A DNA stretch of 5,618 bases, taken from Acidobacteriota bacterium. Lineage in GTDB: Bacteria > Acidobacteriota > UBA6911 > RPQK01 > JADFOI01. The position numbers and the translations under genes were made by a program. The notes beneath the pieces were generated by a model. The model was not told the origin of the DNA, made no database searches, and saw only the letters and a list, made by a program, of their open reading frames with translations. This document shows, in pieces, positions 1-4,706 of this stretch; position 1 is the first letter of the stretch, and each line of letters opens with the position of its first letter. The stretch lies in the NCBI GenBank assembly GCA_029942065.1, contig JAPYTY010000154.1, positions 1 to 5,618 of the forward strand, read 5' to 3'.

Positions 1-76
1 CGCTTCGCGCGCGGAGAAACTCCTCGCTGACGCTCGGAGTGGAGAAACGCGTCGCCGATGCTCCGCGTGGAGAAAC
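1..76. repeat. degenerate 28-bp tandem repeat with hairpin potential
   Basis: The 8-mer GGAGAAAC recurs at 13-20, 41-48 and 69-76, exactly 28 bp apart. Two full units (13-40 and 41-68) and the tail of an earlier unit (1-12) are visible, and the array probably continues left of the window. In unit 1, ACTCC (19-23) pairs with GGAGT (36-40). In unit 2, ACGCG (47-51) pairs with CGCGT (64-68). Both enclose a 12-nt loop (24-35 and 52-63) that is 10/12 identical. The arms changed together while the loop and the GGAGAA linker stayed similar, which points to selection on, or duplication of, a hairpin. No protein-coding role is apparent. The structure is seen directly; its function is unknown. Confidence 0.7.
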
Positions 77-78
77 TT

Positions 79-110
79 CCGGTTTCGAATTTGGGGTTTC
101 TGATTTCGGA
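79..110. repeat. dispersed inverted repeat, copy A
   Basis: The reverse complement of this 32-bp AT-rich block matches 1594-1625 at 28 of 32 positions without gaps, including an 11-base run AAATTCGAAAC. It follows the 28-bp tandem array directly and lies just beyond the 3' end of the small minus-strand gene. The flanks TTCCG (77-81) and CGGAA (107-111) could pair to close it into a stem-loop. The two copies lie in opposite orientation on either side of the hypothetical gene and nfo. It is most likely a short interspersed repeat of this genome. Confidence 0.6.
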
Positions 111-116
111 ATTTCT

Positions 117-143
117 GTCAGTTGTCAGCGGTCAGCCGGTCAG
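117..143. repeat. GTCAG heptad tract
   Basis: GTCAG occurs at 117-121, 124-128, 131-135 and 139-143, with periods of 7, 7 and 8 bp. The last copy contains the stop codon of the minus-strand gene (TCA at 140-142, read as TGA). It is a simple short tandem repeat that probably marks the boundary where repeat DNA meets the 3' end of that gene. Confidence 0.6.
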
Positions 144-430
144 CTCTCAATCCCCACCTTCTTCTGAAAGGCCTTCAGTTCCTGTTGAAATTGTTCCCGA
201 TCGAGAGTCCTTTCTGTATCGCCCTGGTGCACCTTGAAAACAGATGCTTCGGCCAGAACCGCTTTGGGTGAGGGAAGTGCAGACATCTCGTTGAATGACA
301 GGTAGCGATCGTAATTAACGCGGCGCTCGATCCCCGTACCCGCAATCTGGATAAACCCCGCATCGGAGGCGCCCAGGGTGACCTGGCAGCTTGTGAATTG
401 GCAAAAATCGGCTATTTCATCGATTGTCAT
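140..430 (-). CDS. hypothetical protein, 96 aa, divergent from nfo
   Basis: I do not recognise this protein. The chosen start is the ATG at 430. It follows a GAGGGA ribosome-binding site (443-438) by 7 nt. An adjacent ATG at 433 gives a 4-nt spacing, and a TTG at 460 would add ten residues, but both look less likely. The product is small and soluble-looking, with no signal peptide or membrane segment. It begins MTIDEIADF and has two cysteines (C10 and C15, spaced C-x4-C). A middle stretch mixes hydrophobic and charged residues (IERRVNYDRYLSF). The C-terminal 25 or so residues are charged and Gln-rich and probably helical (REQFQQELKAFQKK). It is head-to-head with nfo across 94 bp. Support comes from the ribosome-binding site, the lack of overlap with another gene and protein-like composition; no family assignment supports it. 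Confidence 0.6.
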   Translation of the reverse strand: MTIDEIADFCQFTSCQVTLGASDAGFIQIAGTGIERRVNYDRYLSFNEMSALPSPKAVLAEASVFKVHQGDTERTLDREQFQQELKAFQKKVGIES

Positions 431-470
431 CATTGATTCCCTCAACTGCGATTTCAGCAAGCGTCATGAT

Positions 471-500
471 ATTGTGCTGTCTTTCGGTTCGTATGGTCAA
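471..500 (-). promoter_or_regulatory. candidate sigma-70-type promoter for the 96-aa gene
   Basis: Read on the minus strand, TTGACC (500-495, five of six to TTGACA) is followed after 18 nt by CACAAT (476-471, four of six to TATAAT). This would start transcription about 20 nt before the GAGGGA ribosome-binding site. The -10 is weak and the call rests on spacing alone. No equally convincing plus-strand promoter for nfo is visible in the shared 431-524 gap. Confidence 0.25.
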
Positions 501-524
501 CTATCGGATGGCGAGGAGTATCTC

Positions 525-1388
525 ATGACCAAAACAGATCCTTTACTGGGGTCGCATCTGTCGATCGCCGGGGGGATTCCCCTGGCCCTGGAGCGTGCTC
601 AGAAGGCGGGGTGCCGAGTGCTTCAGATCTTTGTGAAAAACAACAACCGTTGGGTAGGGAAGGTTATCAGCGAGGAGGAAGTCCTGACTTTCCGACGGAA
701 ATGGGAGCAGTCGAAGATCCAGGACGTGGTGGCCCACGACTGTTATCTCCTCAATCTGGCCTCTCCACGGGAAGATCTGTGGGAGCGTTCGATGGATGCA
801 CTGATCGACGAAATGGAACGCCGTGATCGGCTGGGGTTAAGTTATCTGGTGACACACCCCGGTTCCCATATGGGAATGGGAGAGGAGCAGGGAGTGAGTC
901 GTATTGCACAGGCGATCGATCGAATTCATCAAAAAGAAGACTGGAAGGTTCGAATCGCTCTGGAGACAACGGCCGGACAGGGAACCAGCGTGGGTTATCG
1001 GTTCGAACATCTGCGCGACATTATCGGAGCGATTCATGAGCCTGACCGACTCGCTGTCTGTATGGATACCTGTCACATCTTTGCCGCCGGCTACGACATC
1101 CGGGAAGAGGAGGAGTATCAAAAGACGATGGACCGGTTTGATCAGACTGTCGGTCTGGAAAAGCTGCGTGTGTTTCACCTCAACGACAGCAAACGGGAGT
1201 GGGGAAGCCGGGTCGATCGTCATGAGCACATCGGTCGGGGCGAGATTGGAACCTCCGGGTTCGCCTGGATTCTCAATGATGAGCGTCTCACCGAAGTGCC
1301 CAAAATCCTGGAGACGCCCAAGGGGAAAACCCATCGAGAAGACAAAAGAAATCTGAAGGTGTTGAGGGCGCTTATACAGGAAGTGTAG
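525..1388 (+). CDS. nfo: endonuclease IV (AP endonuclease, Nfo)
   Basis: This is deoxyribonuclease IV, a zinc-dependent TIM-barrel enzyme of base excision repair. It cuts the DNA backbone 5' to abasic sites and removes blocked 3' ends. The start is the ATG at 525, six nt after GAGGAG (513-518). The frame is open upstream, but that part lacks family sequence. The protein has 287 residues, the usual length. Family motifs in order are HLSIAGG (11-17), VAHDCYLLNLASP (69-81), THPGSH (110-115), LETTAGQG (146-153), MDTCHIFAAGYD (180-191), VFHLNDSK (216-223), VDRHEHIGRGEIG (230-242) and LETP (262-265). All nine metal ligands are visible: H71, H111, E147, D181, H184, H218, D231, H233 and E263. Each sits two residues later than in the E. 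coli enzyme. The gene is complete and probably active. It appears monocistronic, with 385 bp before the next gene. Confidence 0.97.
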   Translation: MTKTDPLLGSHLSIAGGIPLALERAQKAGCRVLQIFVKNNNRWVGKVISEEEVLTFRRKWEQSKIQDVVAHDCYLLNLASPREDLWERSMDALIDEMERRDRLGLSYLVTHPGSHMGMGEEQGVSRIAQAIDRIHQKEDWKVRIALETTAGQGTSVGYRFEHLRDIIGAIHEPDRLAVCMDTCHIFAAGYDIREEEEYQKTMDRFDQTVGLEKLRVFHLNDSKREWGSRVDRHEHIGRGEIGTSGFAWILNDERLTEVPKILETPKGKTHREDKRNLKVLRALIQEV

Positions 1389-1392
1389 GGGG

Positions 1393-1433
1393 CCACAAAG
1401 GCACAGAAAGATATTCACCACAAAGACACAAAG
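1393..1433. repeat. CCACAAAG-type direct repeats after nfo
   Basis: CCACAAAG occurs at 1393-1400 and 1418-1425. Each copy is followed by a similar tail, GCACAGAAAG (1401-1410) and ACACAAAG (1426-1433). The copies start 25 bp apart. This purine-rich, low-complexity sequence begins four bases after the nfo stop codon and looks like a short intergenic repeat, not a gene part. Confidence 0.55.
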
Positions 1434-1452
1434 AAGAAATTTTTTTCTTTGT
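1428..1452 (+). terminator. possible weak terminator of nfo (A/T hairpin)
   Basis: ACAAAGAA (1428-1435) pairs perfectly with TTCTTTGT (1445-1452) about 40 bp after the nfo stop. One wobble and a few A-T pairs may extend the stem inward. The stem is A/T-rich and the seven-T run lies inside it, with no T-tract after it, so it departs from a standard intrinsic terminator. The 5' arm also overlaps the CCACAAAG repeat, so the pairing may be incidental. Confidence 0.25.
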
Positions 1453-1478
1453 CTTAACCCTACAATCTCACCCACCAC

Positions 1479-1687
1479 AATCGGGGCGCACGGAAAGGTC
1501 GTTGTAGCGACCGCTCTATGAGCGGTCCTCCGGAGTGTGGGAGGCTCCTCAGTGCGCCGATTCCGGAGGGTGGCTACCCTCCTTGGCAGAAAATCCGAAA
1601 TCCGAAGTCCCAAATTCGAAACAGGTTACAATTTGGATTTCGGCTTTTCTTCTGATTCGGCACCTGAGGTGTCTCCCACACTCCGGA
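1479..1687. repeat. composite palindromic element (nested inverted repeats)
   Basis: This gene-free stretch between nfo and the transporter genes is densely self-complementary. (1) GACCGCTC (1509-1516) pairs with GAGCGGTC (1520-1527) across a TAT loop. (2) TCCGGAGTGTGGGAG (1529-1543) pairs perfectly with 1673-1687, and the helix continues through CCTCAG (1547-1552) with CTGAGG (1664-1669). (3) GGAGGGT (1565-1571) pairs with ACCCTCC (1576-1582) across GGCT. (4) 1588-1603 pairs with 1635-1650 at 15 of 16 positions. (5) CCAAATT (1610-1616) pairs with AATTTGG (1630-1636), competing with part of item 4. (6) GGCGCAC (1485-1491) pairs with GTGCGCC (1552-1558). (7) GGTCG (1497-1501) pairs with CGACC (1508-1512), competing with item 1. 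Items 2-4 together form one long branched palindrome (1529-1687). It resembles a MITE-like or REP-like mobile repeat, or less likely a structured RNA. No transposase is present and no target duplication is clear. Confidence 0.65.
1594..1625. repeat. dispersed inverted repeat, copy B
   Basis: This is the partner of 79-110: 28 of 32 positions match its reverse complement, with mismatches at 1603, 1607, 1608 and 1623. It lies inside the inner arm and loop of the composite palindrome, so the palindrome may have formed in part from a family of TCCGAAATC-containing repeats. AATCCG itself recurs within it. Confidence 0.6.
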
Positions 1688-1723
1688 CCTACCGCACCAC
1701 AGCACTACTCTCCGCCTTCCCCT

Positions 1724-1752
1724 TTTACATTTCAGGTGGGATCGGCTAGATT
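1724..1752 (+). promoter_or_regulatory. candidate promoter of the TRAP transporter operon
   Basis: TTTACA (1724-1729, five of six to TTGACA) lies exactly 17 nt before TAGATT (1747-1752, four of six to TATAAT). Transcription would begin near 1759, leaving a leader of about 15 nt. That leader contains the GAAAGGGA ribosome-binding site (1761-1768), 5 nt before the ATG. It lies downstream of the composite palindrome, so a transcript from here would not include that structure. Confidence 0.45.
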
Positions 1753-1773
1753 TGAGGCCGGAAAGGGACGATT

Positions 1774-2823
1774 ATGAAAATTTCAGTCAAGCTTCGAGCA
1801 TCTTTGTGCCTGCCGGCGATACTCCTTCTGGCTATGGCCGCCTGCAGCAGTGGAGGGGAGTCGGATGGGCCTACAACCGTGGTGACCCTGGCCTCATCTC
1901 CTCCAGGGGGTATGTGGTATGTCGTTGGCGGAGTACTGACCGATCTGATCACGGACTCGGTGCCCCAGGTGCGGGCGATTGCCGAGGTGACCAGTGGAGC
2001 CGTGGAAAATGTGCGTCTGGTCGGGACCGGCCAGTCGGATATGGGATTTACCATTGTCAAGTTAGCCCGGCAGGGCTTCCGTGGCGATCCTCCCTTCAAC
2101 CAAGCCTTTCCGGACCTTAGAATGCTCTATGCCAGTGTCGAAGTGGGAAGGCTTCACATGATGGTGTTGAAGGATTCGCCTCTCCAGGATATCTGTGAGG
2201 TGAAGGGACTCCAGGTGGCAGTGGGGCCTGCCGGACATGGCAGTATTCCCAACCTGGGGGAGATTTTTTCCGCAGGGTGCGGGTTCTCCTTCGAGGATAT
2301 TACACCGGTCTATCTTCCCTACGGTCAATCCCTGACCACACTGGGAGATCAGCGAGTGGACGCCGCAGTGCTTTACGTGTCGCCCCCCGTGGCGGCCATC
2401 AGCGAGTTCGGAGCCGTTCACGACTACCGTATTCTTCCCGTTTCCCAGCAAGTCCGAGACAAGGTTGTGGCTGCTTTTCCTTACTATATCGACATCGTGG
2501 TGCCGGCCGATGCCTACCAGCAGGTCACCGAGGATGTTCCGACGGTGGGAACCGCCAACGGAGTGGTCGCCAATGCCAATATTCCCGATGAGGTGGTGTA
2601 CCAGATCATCAAGGCCACCTTCGAGAATCTGGACGTCCTGCGCCGCAGCCACCCGACGCTCGAGAACTTCGGGCTGGCAAACGCCGCCGAGGGCGGACTG
2701 ATTCCCTACCACCCGGGTGCCATTCGTTATTACCGAGAACAGGGTGTTTGGTTGGAACCGGAAGGATCGTCTTCTCCCCGGGAGGAAGAGGTAGCTGCTC
2801 CCACAGGGATCCCGTCAGAGTGA
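1774..2823 (+). CDS. TAXI-family TRAP transporter solute-binding lipoprotein
   Basis: This is the extracytoplasmic receptor of a TRAP-TAXI uptake system. It captures a substrate, usually an organic acid or amino acid, and delivers it to the membrane permease. The 349-residue protein begins with a lipoprotein signal: K2, K6 and R8, then a hydrophobic core and the lipobox MAAC, with C24 as the likely lipidated residue. The mature part shows the TAXI pattern: ASSPPGGMWYVVGG (40-53), TSGAVENVRLVGTGQSDMGF (73-92), VGPAGHGSIPN (150-160), DAAVLYVSPPVAAISE (196-211) and the C-terminal hallmark IPYHPGAIRYYREQG (310-324). A 20-residue Ser/Glu-rich tail follows the domain. The ATG at 1774 is preceded by GAAAGGGA with 5-nt spacing. 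The stop overlaps the permease start. The substrate cannot be read from the sequence. Confidence 0.93.
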   Translation: MKISVKLRASLCLPAILLLAMAACSSGGESDGPTTVVTLASSPPGGMWYVVGGVLTDLITDSVPQVRAIAEVTSGAVENVRLVGTGQSDMGFTIVKLARQGFRGDPPFNQAFPDLRMLYASVEVGRLHMMVLKDSPLQDICEVKGLQVAVGPAGHGSIPNLGEIFSAGCGFSFEDITPVYLPYGQSLTTLGDQRVDAAVLYVSPPVAAISEFGAVHDYRILPVSQQVRDKVVAAFPYYIDIVVPADAYQQVTEDVPTVGTANGVVANANIPDEVVYQIIKATFENLDVLRRSHPTLENFGLANAAEGGLIPYHPGAIRYYREQGVWLEPEGSSSPREEEVAAPTGIPSE

Positions 2824-4568
2824 ACAAGGCATCACCTCCCTCGGGTCCCTGGCAACTGGTCATTCGATTCCTCCTGATCGGCACCTCCGTTTTTGCCCTC
2901 TATGCCAATGCCTTCAGCGTCCTGGCCCCCAACTACAATCGCATAGTGCACTGGGGCCTGCTGGCTACCGCCACCTTCTTGATTTTCGGCAAGGATCGAT
3001 CCGTCAAGAACACTCCGGGCTGGGGGGGATTCCTCCTGTCCGGTCTGGTCCTGGCTTCCAGCATCTTCATTATTCTGGACTGGCAGCTGTACATCGAGAG
3101 AACCGGACTGGTCACCGGTTGGGAGATAGTGGCAGGTTGCCTCATGACGTTGCTGGTGTTGGAGGCGACGCGCCGGACCATTGGATGGTTTCTCCCCCTT
3201 CTGGTGGTGGTTTTCATCCTGTACGGGCTGTTCGGCCAGTTTGCTCCCGGAATCTTTCTCCACAAGGGCTACTCGCTGTCGCGTCTGGTGGGCACTCTGT
3301 ATATGGGAAGCAGCGGAATTTATGGCCTTCCCATGGAAATTTCCGCTACCTACGTCATCATGTTCGTTCTGTTCGGGATGCTGTTGACCCGCTCCGGAGG
3401 TGACCGCTGGTTCATCGATTTAAGCTACACCTTGACGGGCCGGTTCAGGGGCGGCCCGGCACTGACCGCCATTCTCTCCAGCGCAATCATGGGAATGCTC
3501 TCCGGTTCTCCGGTAGCCAATGTGGTCACCACCGGAAACTTCACCATACCCTTGATGAAAAAAATCGGTTTTGAGGCCCGGATGGCGGGGGCCATCTCTG
3601 CGGTGGCTTCCGCTGGAGGCATGTTCACCCCTCCTTTGATGGGAGCCGGGGCCTTCCTGATCGCCGAGTTCCTGAGCATCTCCTACGTGGAGGTGGCCAA
3701 AGCGGCCGTGCTGCCGGCCCTGATGTATTTCCTTTCGCTCATGGCGGTGGTGTACTTCACGGCCTGGCGGCAGGATCTCCGAGTGGCCTCTGACGAGCCT
3801 CTGCCCAGCCTTGTCAGGACCGTTCTCCAGTACGGGCACATGATGCCTCCCCTGATCGTTTTGGTGATACTCATCTTCAACGGCCGCAGCTTGATGTCAG
3901 CCGCCTTCTGGGCCATGGGACTGACGGTGGGACTCTCCCTGATCCGCTCCCACACCAGGATCAGCCTCTCCAAGGTGATCGAGGCTCTGGAGGAGGCCGG
4001 CAGGCAAGTCATTCCCATCGCCGTGGCCTGTGGTTCTGCCGGCATCATTGTTGGCGTCATCAGTCTGACGGGTCTGGGATTCACCCTTTCCGGGGCCCTG
4101 ACCGGTCTGGCGGAAGGACAACCGTTTCTTCTGCTCCTTGTGGCCATGGGGGCCTCGCTGTGTCTGGGCATGGCCGTGCCGCCCACGGCGGTTTACATCA
4201 TCCTGGCGGGTCTGACGGTTCCGGCCATGGTGGAAGCCGGATTCGAGCCGCTGGCCTCGCATTTTTTCATTTTCTTCTGCAGTACAATCGGGGCCATCAC
4301 CCCTCCCGTAGCGTTGGCCGCTTACGCGGCTGCCGCTATTGCCCGTTCCGAGGTGACCGCTACCGGATTCACGGCCTTCCGTCTGGGCATTGCCGGATAC
4401 CTGATCCCCTTTCTGGTCATGTATCGCCCCGAACTCATGTTGACCGGGCCATGGGGAAAAACCTTACTTTCCCTATTGGTCTCGCTGGCGATCATCCTGG
4501 CTGCCGCTTTCGGCCTGCAGGTACTGGCTTATCTGTGGGGCGTGGCGGCGAAGAGGCGCGCTTCGTGA
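2820..4568 (+). CDS. TRAP transporter fused permease (4TM/12TM, DctM-type)
   Basis: This inner-membrane permease of the TRAP-TAXI system fuses the small DctQ-like four-helix part to the large DctM-like part. It imports substrate with an ion gradient, typically sodium in this family. The GTG at 2820 is chosen because it overlaps the receptor stop (GTGA), with CAGGGA (2804-2809) 10 nt upstream. An in-frame ATG at 2748 would add 24 residues that overlap the receptor and look non-natural (FSPGGRGSCSHRD). The 582-residue product has about four helices in residues 12-145, then the DctM region. Hallmarks are GSPVANVVTTGNFTIPLMKK (229-248), SAGGMFTPPLMGAGAFLIAE (264-283), MAVPPTAVYIILAGLTVPAM (451-470) and STIGAITPPVALAAYAAAAI (488-507). 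It ends in a basic cytoplasmic tail (AKRRAS). No frameshift was seen. Confidence 0.94.
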   Translation: MNKASPPSGPWQLVIRFLLIGTSVFALYANAFSVLAPNYNRIVHWGLLATATFLIFGKDRSVKNTPGWGGFLLSGLVLASSIFIILDWQLYIERTGLVTGWEIVAGCLMTLLVLEATRRTIGWFLPLLVVVFILYGLFGQFAPGIFLHKGYSLSRLVGTLYMGSSGIYGLPMEISATYVIMFVLFGMLLTRSGGDRWFIDLSYTLTGRFRGGPALTAILSSAIMGMLSGSPVANVVTTGNFTIPLMKKIGFEARMAGAISAVASAGGMFTPPLMGAGAFLIAEFLSISYVEVAKAAVLPALMYFLSLMAVVYFTAWRQDLRVASDEPLPSLVRTVLQYGHMMPPLIVLVILIFNGRSLMSAAFWAMGLTVGLSLIRSHTRISLSKVIEALEEAGRQVIPIAVACGSAGIIVGVISLTGLGFTLSGALTGLAEGQPFLLLLVAMGASLCLGMAVPPTAVYIILAGLTVPAMVEAGFEPLASHFFIFFCSTIGAITPPVALAAYAAAAIARSEVTATGFTAFRLGIAGYLIPFLVMYRPELMLTGPWGKTLLSLLVSLAIILAAAFGLQVLAYLWGVAAKRRAS

Positions 4569-4651
4569 GTTCGTTTGTTCGTTCGTACCTTGCGAAGTCC
4601 TGGGTGGGAACAAAAAACGAATCAACGATCGAAAAAACGAACAAACAAAAC
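4569..4651. repeat. GTTCGTTTG inverted repeat after the permease gene
   Basis: GTTTGTTCGT (4573-4582) pairs perfectly with ACGAACAAAC (4637-4646), extended by one more pair inward (4583 with 4636) and two A-T pairs outward. About 52 nt separate the arms. Both arms are made of TTCG/TTTG and CGAA/CAAA tetramers, so this is short repeat DNA, starting at the base after the permease stop codon. It could end or attenuate the transporter transcript, but the loop is long and no T-tract follows, so it is not called a terminator. Confidence 0.5.
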
Positions 4652-4706
4652 AACGACATCCCCAAGTGACTTTACAATCTGGTTCGGTTGAGGGAAAATT
4701 CTATTC

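Noticed and set aside
1..80. CRISPR-like array from the 28-bp periodicity
   Set aside because: The whole 28-bp unit repeats, with no non-repeated spacers between conserved repeats. The constant part is only 8 bp and no cas gene is present.
378..524. Extending nfo upstream to an ATG at 378
   Set aside because: The extra 49 residues overlap the divergent gene and do not resemble the family N-terminus. The ATG at 525 has GAGGAG at ideal spacing and gives the normal family length.
837..1613. Minus-strand open frame of 258 codons opposite nfo
   Set aside because: Nearly all of it lies antisense to the clearly coding, motif-complete nfo gene. Its product shows no recognisable domain and it begins within the palindromic repeat.
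1479..1773. Riboswitch controlling the TRAP operon
   Set aside because: No known riboswitch consensus is recognisable. The best candidate promoter lies downstream of the structure, so the transcript would not include it.
1535..1777. Short plus-strand open frames of 70-80 codons in the gap before the receptor gene
   Set aside because: They run through the palindromic repeat, have no ribosome-binding site of note, and their products are low-complexity.
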